Positions 1 to 7,100 of a stretch of DNA of 12,290 nt are shown here, piece after piece. The notes below the pieces were generated by a model that was given only the letters and a program-made list of their open reading frames with translations, was not told the DNA's origin and did no database searches. Within the stretch, counting starts at the first letter, position 1, and each line of letters begins with the position of its first letter. Source of the DNA: JBGPIT01 sp041485125 (GTDB lineage Bacteria > Desulfobacterota > Binatia > UTPRO1); the NCBI GenBank assembly GCA_041485125.1, contig JBGPIT010000118.1:1-12290 (forward strand), read 5' to 3'. The translations under genes and the position numbers were made by a program.

Positions 1-1
1 C

Positions 2-1156
2 TCAGGCGTCGCGATCCCACACGGCGAACGCGGCGGCGCCTCCCAGGATGAGCAGCGACGATGCCGCGTACATGGCGGTATAGCCGGCGAGATGGATCAC
101 GGCCCCGAGCGCGGGACCGCCGATCAGCATGCCGGCGTCGAAGAGGGCGGTGTAGATCGAGATCGCGGCACCGCGCTCGGACGGGCGTGCCCGATCGACG
201 ACGAGCGCCGAGAGCACCGGGAACGTGAAGCCGTGGCCGAGTCCCCCGAGCACGCCGGCGAGGCCGATCGCGAGCGGCGTGGCGGCCAACGCCAAGATGG
301 CGAAGCTGAGCGCGACGATGCCGAGCGACGGGAAGAGGGCGCGCTTGAGGCCGATCCGTTCCGGCACCCACGCGAGGAAGAGGCGGAGCAGAATCGCCGC
401 GACCGAGTAGCAGGTGAAGAAGAGCCCGACCGAGCCGATGCCGGTCGTCATCACGTAGGTCTTGAGGAAGGTGAAGTTCGCCGCGAGCGCGACCGCGAAG
501 ACGGTGCCGATGAACCAGAGCGGCAAGAGGTCGCGCTGCGACGCCGATGCGAGAAAGCCGCGCGCCGGTAACTCGTGTGCTTCGCGGCGCTGCTCCCGGA
601 GCGGCCACGACAGCAAGAGCGACGCCGCCGCGAGCGCGACCGACACGTGGAAGAGCGTCGGATAGCCGGCGCGCCGCAGGATGACGTCTCCGAGGAGACC
701 GCCGAGCGACATCGGCAGCAGGCCGGAGACGCCGTAGAGGGCCATGCCTTCGGTGCGCCGCGCCGGCGGTAGGAGATCGGTCGCGTAGGTGAAGATCGCG
801 GCGAAGAGCATCGCCTCGGCAACGCCGTGGCCGATGCGCACGGCGTAGAGCCAGGGGCCGAGCGTGTGCACCGTCGGGTAGAGCGCGCAGACGAGGACGT
901 TCAGCAGGCCGCCGCCCAGGATCACGATGCGCCGGCCGTGCGCGTCCATCACGTGGCCGATCGGCGGGCGAGCCGCGATCGCCGCCGCGGCGCCGACGCC
1001 GAACACGACGCCGATCTGCACCTCGTCGGCGCCGAGCTCCTTCAGGTAGCCGGGGAAGTGCAGGTACAGATTGAAGGAGAGAGACTGGAGAAAATTCGCG
1101 ACCGCCGCCAAGATGAACCCCGGCGACAGCAGCCGGCTGCTGCGATCGACCGTCAC
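2..1156 (-). CDS. MFS transporter (AraJ-like efflux permease family)
   Basis: A 384-residue polytopic inner-membrane protein, normal length for a 12-helix major facilitator. The first helix begins near residue 12. The loop between helices 2 and 3 carries the MFS motif A signature, GHVMDAHGRR at residues 67-76. A second motif-A-like stretch (ending in ERIGLKRA) lies in the C-terminal half after a central cytoplasmic segment rich in R and E, as expected from the internal duplication of the fold. I chose the GTG at 1154-1156 because hydrophobic sequence starts right after it and a GAGG lies just upstream. The open frame continues to 2371 only because it runs behind the methyltransferase gene. 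The stop codon is at 2-4, so the gene is complete. It lies 44 bases after the methyltransferase stop on the same strand, so co-transcription is likely. Proton-coupled export of a small molecule is the family expectation; the substrate is unknown. Confidence 0.9.
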   Translation of the reverse strand: MTVDRSSRLLSPGFILAAVANFLQSLSFNLYLHFPGYLKELGADEVQIGVVFGVGAAAAIAARPPIGHVMDAHGRRIVILGGGLLNVLVCALYPTVHTLGPWLYAVRIGHGVAEAMLFAAIFTYATDLLPPARRTEGMALYGVSGLLPMSLGGLLGDVILRRAGYPTLFHVSVALAAASLLLSWPLREQRREAHELPARGFLASASQRDLLPLWFIGTVFAVALAANFTFLKTYVMTTGIGSVGLFFTCYSVAAILLRLFLAWVPERIGLKRALFPSLGIVALSFAILALAATPLAIGLAGVLGGLGHGFTFPVLSALVVDRARPSERGAAISIYTALFDAGMLIGGPALGAVIHLAGYTAMYAASSLLILGGAAAFAVWDRDA

Positions 1157-1200
1157 GCCTCGTCGCCCTCGCGCCGGCCCGCGCACCGGCGCGACCGCGC

Positions 1201-2277
1201 TCAGGGCCGGACCTCGTAGTACGCGTTCAACGGATTCTCGAAGTCGTGGCTGGTGAAGCGGGTGAAGCCCGCGTCGGCGGCCATCCGGCGCGCGACCGGC
1301 TCGTTGAAGCCGAGGGTGCCGAGCCCGGCGCCGTTCGGCTCCGACAGCGCCGACGACATGCAGCTCAACACCGAGAAGCCGTACATCATCGCGGCCATCT
1401 TGTTGTCGGCGAGGTTCTCCTCGAAGGTCGGGGCGCTCTGGATGTCGGCGACGAACCAGGTGCCGTCGGGCGTGAGCGCGCGCCGGATGGCGCGGATCAC
1501 CTCGCCGGGATGCGCCATGTCGTGGATGCAGTCGAAGGTGGTGACGAGGTCGAAGCTGGCGTCGCCGGGGAGCGCGTCGCCGCTCGCGTCGTGAAAGGTC
1601 ACGTTGCCGACGCCGGCCGCGGCCTTGTTCGCCGCCGCGCGCGCGAGCGCATGCTGCGCGATCTCGTAGCCGTGGAACTCGGAGCGCGGGAAGGCCTTCG
1701 CCATCTCGATCAGCGCCACGCCGGCGCCGCAGCCGACGTCGGCGACCTTGGCGCCGCGCTCGAGCTTCGCGACGACGCCGTCGAGCTTCGGCAGCGCGTA
1801 CGGCACGAGCGCGGTACGAAACCACGGCGCGAACATCCGCTCGACCGCCTGGTTGCCCTCCACGCCTTGCGCGTCGTACGGCAAGCCGATCCCGGTACGG
1901 AACGACTCGGGCAGGTGCTCGAGGACGGCGAGCTGCTGCGGTAAGCCGGCGAAGCCGCCCGCGGAGAAGAACGGGCTCGTCTCGTTGGCGAGGACGACGG
2001 CCCCTTCGGGCGAGAGCTCGAAACGACCGTCGCCGCGATAGTCGACCAGACGCGCCGCCGCTTGCCCGCGCAGCCACTCGCGCACCCAGCGCTCGTGCAG
2101 GCCGGTCTTGCCCGCGAGATCCTCGCTGGTCACGGCGCCGGCGCCTTCGAGGGCGCGGTACAATCCGAGCCGGTCGCCGAGGTAGATCATCCCCGAGATC
2201 GCCGCGCCGCCGAGATACCCGAAGACGTTCACCATCAGCTCTTTGACTTTGTCGGTATCGACGGCGTCGTGCGGCAT
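1201..2277 (-). CDS. SAM-dependent class I methyltransferase with N-terminal winged-helix domain (Rv2258c-like)
   Basis: A 358-residue cytoplasmic protein. Residues about 45-97 form a winged-helix/dimerisation domain of the kind found in small-molecule O-methyltransferases (VTSEDLAGKTGLHERWVREW, followed by a strand with ELSPEG). The Rossmann methyltransferase domain follows. Motif I is VADVGCGAG at 178-186, the acidic residue after strand 2 is E205 in FHGYEI, and a motif II/IV-like segment is FDLVTTFDCIHDMAHP at 242-257. A post-motif follows in RRALTPDGTWFVADI. The overall pattern recalls the mycobacterial Rv2258c group, whose substrates are poorly known. The ATG at 2275-2277 is preceded by a strong Shine-Dalgarno (GGAGG inside GGGAGGGG, 7-base spacing), which fixes the start. 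The gene is followed by the MFS transporter, suggesting that a methylated small molecule is exported, but that pairing is inference. A winged-helix repressor role is less likely because the SAM site looks complete. Confidence 0.9.
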   Translation of the reverse strand: MPHDAVDTDKVKELMVNVFGYLGGAAISGMIYLGDRLGLYRALEGAGAVTSEDLAGKTGLHERWVREWLRGQAAARLVDYRGDGRFELSPEGAVVLANETSPFFSAGGFAGLPQQLAVLEHLPESFRTGIGLPYDAQGVEGNQAVERMFAPWFRTALVPYALPKLDGVVAKLERGAKVADVGCGAGVALIEMAKAFPRSEFHGYEIAQHALARAAANKAAAGVGNVTFHDASGDALPGDASFDLVTTFDCIHDMAHPGEVIRAIRRALTPDGTWFVADIQSAPTFEENLADNKMAAMMYGFSVLSCMSSALSEPNGAGLGTLGFNEPVARRMAADAGFTRFTSHDFENPLNAYYEVRP

Positions 2278-2341
2278 GCTTTCCCCTCCCGGTGCGCGAA
2301 GACGCCGCGCGGGTGCGCTGCGGCGAGGTCGCGAAGCGCGT

Positions 2342-2371
2342 ATCTAACGTCCGCGACCGCCGCTCAATCAA
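2342..2371 (-). promoter_or_regulatory. candidate sigma-70-type promoter for the methyltransferase-MFS unit
   Basis: On the minus strand, TTGATT (2371-2366) is separated by 18 bases from TTAGAT (2347-2342), followed by AT-leaning sequence in an otherwise very GC-rich gap. The -35 matches four of six consensus bases and the -10 three of six. Transcription would begin near 2335 and give a leader of about 60 bases ending in the strong ribosome binding site at 2285-2289. Assigned by eye only; the match is modest. Confidence 0.3.
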
Positions 2372-2411
2372 GAGGGGAGGCTATGCAACGTCGGGGGTGC
2401 CGGATGGAGGT

Positions 2412-2429
2412 GCGCGACGCGCGTCGCGC
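2412..2429. repeat. perfect 18-bp palindrome
   Basis: The sequence GCGCGACGCGCGTCGCGC equals its own reverse complement over all 18 bases. It lies 10 bases beyond the stop of the 46-residue membrane-protein gene and next to a second inverted repeat (2440-2458). As RNA it could form only a loop-constrained hairpin; as DNA it is a symmetric site. It may be part of the 3' end of that transcript or a protein-binding site. It contains only CpG-rich sequence, so chance is possible in this base composition. Confidence 0.45.
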
Positions 2430-2439
2430 GGACAGGACC

Positions 2440-2458
2440 CTACCGGCCGCGCCGGTAG
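2440..2458 (-). terminator. inverted repeat at the 3' end of the small membrane-protein gene (candidate terminator stem)
   Basis: CTACCGGC at 2440-2447 and GCCGGTAG at 2451-2458 are exact inverse complements around a 3-base loop. The stem includes the stop codon and last codons of the 46-residue gene. No T-run follows on either strand, so this is not a canonical intrinsic terminator. It could stabilise the 3' end of the transcript or work together with the neighbouring palindrome. Confidence 0.35.
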
Positions 2459-2580
2459 TAGAGCGCGCCGGCGCCGAGCGCGCCGATCAAGGCCGGAAGC
2501 AGCGGCGCGTGCAACCAGACGAGGGCGACGGCGACACTCACCAACATGCTGGCCACGATCATGGCGGTCGCTTGGTCCAT
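2440..2580 (-). CDS. small two-helix membrane protein, 46 residues, unknown function
   Basis: I do not recognise this protein. It begins MDQATAMIVASM and has two hydrophobic segments (residues about 6-24 and 26-42) separated by a short turn containing W22, H24 and P26. It ends in the basic tail YYRRGR, which by the positive-inside rule would place both ends in the cytoplasm. Evidence that it is real: the ATG at 2578-2580 has a GAGGAG Shine-Dalgarno 5 bases upstream, and 43 of its 46 sense codons end in G or C, as in neighbouring genes. An upstream in-frame ATG would make 90 residues, but that extension lacks hydrophobic or coding character and crosses the hairpin at 2610-2640. It lies divergent from the radical SAM gene and about 160 bases upstream of the methyltransferase on the same strand. 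Confidence 0.65.
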   Translation of the reverse strand: MDQATAMIVASMLVSVAVALVWLHAPLLPALIGALGAGALYYRRGR

Positions 2581-2609
2581 GGATGCTCCTCGAGTCAGCC
2601 TATGCAAGA

Positions 2610-2640
2610 CGGCGAGTGATGCGGGGAGCACCACTCGCCG
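2610..2640. repeat. long interrupted hairpin in the leader of the small membrane-protein gene
   Basis: CGGCGAGTG at 2610-2618 and CACTCGCCG at 2632-2640 are exact inverse complements. Inside them, TGC (2620-2622) and GCA (2628-2630) also pair after a single A/C mismatch, leaving a 5-base loop GGGGA. The base of the stem can be extended by AAG/CTT around one bulged A. The structure lies 30 bases upstream of the ATG of the 46-residue gene and just before the perfect Shine-Dalgarno on the other strand. It may be a 5' regulatory hairpin or an operator; there is no T-tract to make it a classical terminator. Confidence 0.5.
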
Positions 2641-2649
2641 CTTGCCCCC

Positions 2650-2657
2650 AAGGAGGT
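2650..2657 (+). promoter_or_regulatory. perfect Shine-Dalgarno sequence in the intergenic gap
   Basis: AAGGAGGT, a full complement to the usual 3' end of 16S rRNA, stands 7 bases before a GTG at 2665. It is the strongest ribosome-binding sequence in the window, yet it precedes only a short ORF. It could also be a chance match. Confidence 0.4.
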
Positions 2658-2664
2658 AAGTCAC

Positions 2665-2721
2665 GTGCCCGGCGGCAGCGAGGAAGGACCGGAACCGGAA
2701 CGACGCAACCATCCAAATTGA
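2665..2721 (+). CDS. candidate 18-residue small ORF (MPGGSEEGPEPERRNHPN)
   Basis: Starts with GTG 7 bases after AAGGAGGT and ends at TGA 2719-2721. The peptide is hydrophilic, rich in E, P and G, without cysteine or a hydrophobic segment. Only about 11 of its 18 sense codons end in G or C, unlike real genes here, so the support is the ribosome-binding site alone. It could be a leader peptide upstream of the radical SAM gene or not translated at all. I cannot assign a function. Confidence 0.2.
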   Translation: MPGGSEEGPEPERRNHPN

Positions 2722-2972
2722 CGGTGGCCCAGATGAGTGTCGATCTCTCCGTGACGACCGTCGTGCCCACGCCGAGCACAGAGCAACTGCGATGCCACCG
2801 CGCGACGGGGCGCTGCGTCGAGAATTGTCGATTTCACGTGGGTCGTGGCGAGCGGCGGAGGATGATGCTGCTCACGACGCGGGCATCTGCTGTCGAAACG
2901 GGCGTCTTGACGTCTCGCCAGTGCGGACGTAACCGTGCGCTCCGTCGCAACCGTAGTACGGGGGGTGGTCGA

Positions 2973-4085
2973 GTGAGCGGCGCGCGCGTGAGTGCTCCTT
3001 CTATAGTGGCGGGCGAGGAGCGCGTGCCGCTGGCGGCGCCGGCCGCGCCGGTGTCGCCCGCGGCAGGCTTTCACCCGCGATACCGGCCACGCATTCCGCA
3101 CACGCTTCGCAACGCACTCCTCGTCCTCACCGGCATGAAGCGGCTCTTCGACCGCCGTCCCGTTCATGCCCAGCTGGTCGTCACCTATGAATGCAATCTC
3201 TCGTGCCGTTACTGCTTCGAGTACACGCACGGCGCACCCCTGGTCCCCTTCGACGCGCTCGCTCGGCGGATCGACGCCCTCGGTGCGCTCGGCGCCTTCG
3301 CCTACGACCTCCTCGGAGGCGAGCCGCTGCTGCACCCGCAGATCGTGGCGATCGTCGAGCGCATCAAGGCAACCCGGCGCGGCGTCAACTTCGTCACCAT
3401 CATCAGCAACGCCTTCAAGCTGACCCCCGAGCTGGTCGACGGTCTCAACGCCGCCGGGCTCGACAGCATGCAGGTGAGCGTCGACACGATCGAGCCCGAG
3501 GAGGGTCTGCCGAAGTCGTTGCGGTCGGTCCTGCCGCGCCTCGAGCTCCTGGCCGAGCGGGCGCGCTTTCCGGTGAAGATCCAGACCGTTCTCACGGAGG
3601 AGAGCTGGCGGCGCTACGGCGAGTTTCGCGCCGTGCTCGATCGCTTCGATTTCGAGTTCGGTTTCTCGCTGCTGCACGACGGGGCGGGCCGGATCGGCCT
3701 GCGCGGCGCCGAGTTCGCGGCGCTGCTGCGCGAGCACCGTCTCTTCCCGGGCATGGCGTTCTTCCGCCGTCACGCCGCCGAGATGCTGGTCGGCGACTTC
3801 AGCCGGCCGTGGAAGTGCCTCGGCGGCTTCAAGTATCTGTACGTGAACGCCGACGGCCGCATCCAATACTGCAGCCAAGTCCCGGGCGCGCGTCACGACG
3901 TGGAGCGCGTAACGGGCGCTGAGCTCGCCGCCGCGAACGTCCACAAGCCGTGCGAGCCCGGGTGCGCGCTCGGCTGCGTGCGCACGGTCTCGCACGCGAT
4001 GGCGAATCCCGTGGCGGCGCTCGGTCCAACGCTCGAGATCGTCAGCGACTACATGCGGCACCGCTCGCACCGCGAAGCCGTTTGA
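2973..4085 (+). CDS. radical SAM protein with SPASM/twitch-like C-terminal cluster domain
   Basis: A 370-residue enzyme. The radical SAM core has CNLSCRYC at residues 74-81 (C74, C78, C81: CX3CX2C, ligands of the SAM-binding 4Fe-4S cluster) and the GGEP motif at 115-118 that contacts SAM. The C-terminal part carries C282-X12-G-X4-C300, the hallmark of SPASM/twitch domains, then C327-X3-C331-X3-C335, so at least one auxiliary cluster is likely. Relatives with this layout include peptide-modifying maturases and other radical SAM oxidoreductases. The substrate is unknown and no convincing precursor peptide is adjacent. I chose GTG 2973 (after GGGGGTGG) because sequence before it loses the GC-rich codon pattern. 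Other in-frame options are ATG 2733, GTG 2988, GTG 3006 and ATG 3136; the last would still include the core. Nearest downstream gene is addB, 91 bases away. Confidence 0.85.
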   Translation: MSGARVSAPSIVAGEERVPLAAPAAPVSPAAGFHPRYRPRIPHTLRNALLVLTGMKRLFDRRPVHAQLVVTYECNLSCRYCFEYTHGAPLVPFDALARRIDALGALGAFAYDLLGGEPLLHPQIVAIVERIKATRRGVNFVTIISNAFKLTPELVDGLNAAGLDSMQVSVDTIEPEEGLPKSLRSVLPRLELLAERARFPVKIQTVLTEESWRRYGEFRAVLDRFDFEFGFSLLHDGAGRIGLRGAEFAALLREHRLFPGMAFFRRHAAEMLVGDFSRPWKCLGGFKYLYVNADGRIQYCSQVPGARHDVERVTGAELAAANVHKPCEPGCALGCVRTVSHAMANPVAALGPTLEIVSDYMRHRSHREAV

Positions 4086-4116
4086 CGGGACAGCGCTCGA
4101 GAAGATCCACGCGCGC

Positions 4117-4149
4117 CGATCCGATCGTGCGGTAGGCGCCGGCGGATCG
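4117..4149. repeat. inverted repeat between the radical SAM gene and addB
   Basis: CGATCCG at 4117-4123 and CGGATCG at 4143-4149 are inverse complements around a 19-base loop. It lies in the 91-base gap between the radical SAM stop and the addB start. There is no following T-run. It could weakly separate the two transcripts, or be chance in a sequence rich in GATC-like words. Confidence 0.25.
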
Positions 4150-4176
4150 TGCTATGAGCGGAGCGGATGAGCGTGG

Positions 4177-7100
4177 GTGGGGACCGTGGTCGCCTCTGAG
4201 CAGCGCAAGGCGCGCACACGCGCGCGACCGAACGAGCCCGCAACGACTTCGAAGTCCGCGCGCCTGATCGTCAGCGCCGACGCCGCGAGCCGCCTCGCGG
4301 TCGCGGACGCATTCGTCCGGGCGTGCGATCACGGCCGTGGGCCGCGCGGCGGTGAGCTCGTCGTCGTCGCGGCGTCGTGGGAATCCGCTGACGACGTCGC
4401 GCGCACGGCAGCCGTCGCGACCGGCGCGTCGTTCGGTCTCGCGCGCTTCACGCTCGACCGCCTCGCGGCGCGCCTTGCCGAGCGGCGTCTTGCCGCCGCC
4501 GGCCGCGTCCGCGCGAGCGCGCTCTCGTTCGACGCGCTCGTCGCCCGCGTGGTGCATCGGCAGCTCGCCGATGGCGGCTTCAGGTACTACGCGCCGGTCG
4601 CGACGCGACCCGGCTTCCCGATCGCGGTCGGACGAACGCTGGCGGAGCTCAGGATGAATGCGGTCGAGCCGGCGGCGTTGCGTATGCAAGGCGCGCTCGG
4701 CGAGGATCTCGCCCTGCTCGCGAGCCTGGTAGAGCACGAGCTCGCGACCGCGGGCCTCGCCGATCGCGCCCTCGTCTGGCGCGAGGCGCTCGCGGCGGTC
4801 GGCGCCGGCGAGGCCCGCGCCGCCCTCGGGGTGCCGCTCTTGCTCGTCGATCTCACGCTCGCGACCGCGCTCGAGGCGCGCCTGATCGCGACGCTCGTCG
4901 GTCACGCCCCGGCGGTCCTGGCGACCGCGCCGGCGGGCGACGAGGCGTCGGTCCGGCAGCTCGCCGGTGCGCTCGGCGTCGAGCCGGAGACCGTCGGCGT
5001 AGATCCGGGCACGTCGCTGGCGGAGCTGCAGACGCATCTCTTCGCCGACACGGCTCCGGACGCGACGACGCTCGACGACTCGGTGACGCTCGCGTCGGCG
5101 CCGGGCGAGGCGCGCGAGTGCGTCGAGATCGCGCGGCTCATCCAATTCGAGGCGAAACGCGGCGTCGCTTTCGATCGCATGGCGATCCTCGTCCACTCGC
5201 CGGGCGAGTACGCGGCGCACTTGGAAGAGGCGCTGCGACGGGCCGCGATCCCGGCCTTCTTCACGCGCGGCACCCGGCGTCCACATCCCGCCGGCCGCGC
5301 GATCCTGGCGCTGATCGCCTGCGCCGCGGAAGGCCTCTCGGCGCGCCGTTTCGCCGAGTACCTCTCGCTCGCGCAAGTGCCGGAGCCCGGTACCGTGGGT
5401 GACGTCGAGGCGGTGTGGAGCGCGCCCGACGACGATCTGCTGGCACGCGAGCCCGCGCCGGTGCCGTCCGAGGATGACGATGATCCGCTGCTCCGCGATC
5501 CCGACGCGGCGGCGGTCGTCGGCGGCACGTTGCGCGCGCCGTGGCGCTGGGAGGAGCTGCTGGTCGATGCGGCGGTGATCGGGACCGAGCAACGCTGGGC
5601 GCGCCGCCTCGGCGGTCTCGGGGCGGAGCTCGCCGCGCGGCGCGGCGCGCTCCGCGACGACGATCCGCGCCGGGCCGCGCTCGAGCGTACGGCGACCGAC
5701 CTCGCGCACCTGCGCGCCTTCGCGCTGCCGTTGATCCGACGGCTCGCGGCGTGGCCGGAGCGCGCGACCTGGGGCGTCTGGCTGCAACACCTGCGCGAGC
5801 TCGCCGCGGCGGCGCTTCGCCATCCGGAGCCGGTCGGCACCGCGCTTGCCGAGCTCGAGCCGATGGCGCCGATCGGACCGGTCGATCTCGACGAGGTCGC
5901 GCTCGTCCTCGCCCCGCGCCTCCGCGAGCTGGTCGTGCCGCCGCCGCGACGCCGCTACGGCGCCGTCATGGTCGCGCCGACGACCACCGCACGCGGCCTC
6001 GCGTTCGACGTCGTCTTCGTGCCGGGTCTGGCGGAGCGACTCTTCCCGCGCAAGGTGATCGACGATCCGATCCTCCCCGACGCGCGACGCGGCGAGATCT
6101 GCGCCGAGCTCGGCACGCAGGCGTCGAGCGTCGCCGCGGAACGCCTGGCGCTGCAGGTCGCGGTCGGTGCGGCGCGGGGGCGCGTCCACCTCTCGTACCC
6201 GCGTCTCGACGTCGAGCAGGCGCGGCCGCGCGTGCCGTCCTTCTACGCCCTCGAGGCGTTGCGCGCGGCCGAGGGGACGCTGCCCGGATTCGACGAGCTC
6301 CGTCTGCGCGCCAGCGCCGCCGCCGAGGCGCGGCTGGGCTGGCCGGCGCCGTCGACGCCGGCGGCCGCGATCGACGAGGCCGAGTATGATCTCGCCTTGC
6401 TCGAGCCGGTGATCCGCGGCGACGCTGCGCAGGCGACGGGCAGCGCGCACTACCTCCTCGCCGCCAATCCGTATCTCGCGCGCGCGCTGCGCGCGCGGGC
6501 GCGGCGCTGGCTCCCCGGCGGCTGGACGGTTGCCGACGGTCTCGTCCGTCCTCCCGAGGGGAGGGACAGCCCCGATCGCGCCGCCGAGCTGCTCGTCTAC
6601 GAGCGGGCGCGCGCCGCGCTCGCGCGCCATCAGCTCGCGACCCGCTCGTTCTCGGCGACGGCGCTGCAGAACTTCGCGGTCTGCCCGTATCGCTTTCTCC
6701 TCCAAGCGGTGCACCGCCTGCAGCCGCGCGAGGACGCGGTGGCGATCGAGGAGATGGATCCGCTCACGCGCGGCGCGCTCGTCCACGAGGTGCAGTTCGC
6801 GGTGCTGACGCGGCTCCGCGACGACGCGCTCCTGCCCGTTCGGCCCGACGGTCTGGAGCACGCCTACGAGGTCGCCGGCAGCATCCTCGATCGCGTCGCG
6901 GACACCTATCGCGACCGGCTCGCGCCGGCGATCGCGCGGGTATGGGAGGACGGCATCGCGACGATCCGCGCCGACCTCCACGAGTGGCTGCGCCGCCAGG
7001 CCGAGGCCGACGACGGCTGGGTGCCGCACCGGTTCGAGCTCTCCTTCGGCATCGTCGATCGCGAGCGCGGCGATGCCGATCCGGCGAGCGTCGCCACGCC

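Larger units (their letters stand above)
2581..2972. other. 392-base divergent intergenic region
   Basis: This gap separates the leftward small membrane-protein gene from the rightward radical SAM gene. It is visibly poorer in GC than the flanking genes, especially 2700-2960. It contains a long hairpin (2610-2640), a perfect ribosome-binding sequence with an 18-codon ORF (2650-2721), a 46-codon ORF with weak support (2792-2932), and a TTGACG hexamer at 2907-2912 that could be a -35 element, although the hexamer 17 bases downstream (TAACCG) is a poor -10. No RNA gene or known riboswitch is recognised. Promoters for both divergent genes must lie here, but none can be assigned with confidence. 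Confidence 0.6.

Noticed and set aside
2..2371. A single 789-residue minus-strand protein
   Set aside because: Only the last 384 residues look like protein (the MFS transporter). The upstream part is arginine-rich noise behind the methyltransferase gene.
2907..2935. TTGACG with 17-base spacing to TAACCG as a promoter for the radical SAM gene
   Set aside because: The -35 is good but the -10 matches consensus at only two of six positions.
2733..2972. N-terminal extension of the radical SAM protein from ATG 2733
   Set aside because: Not adopted as the start because codons after about 2822 lose GC3 bias and the sequence is arginine-rich and low in domain character; kept as a finding rather than a feature.
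2581..2972. Riboswitch, tRNA or other structured RNA in the divergent gap
   Set aside because: Apart from the single hairpin, no conserved riboswitch core or tRNA cloverleaf could be recognised.
2661..4070. A 469-codon minus-strand frame opposite the radical SAM gene
   Set aside because: No domain seen; the plus strand has the cysteine motifs. It also crosses the intergenic gap, which a real gene would be unlikely to share with the 46-residue gene.
4042..7029. A 995-codon open frame on the minus strand opposite addB
   Set aside because: It is the antisense shadow of a GC-rich gene: composition dominated by R, A, G, E and D, no recognisable domain, and the plus-strand frame has clear nuclease motifs.
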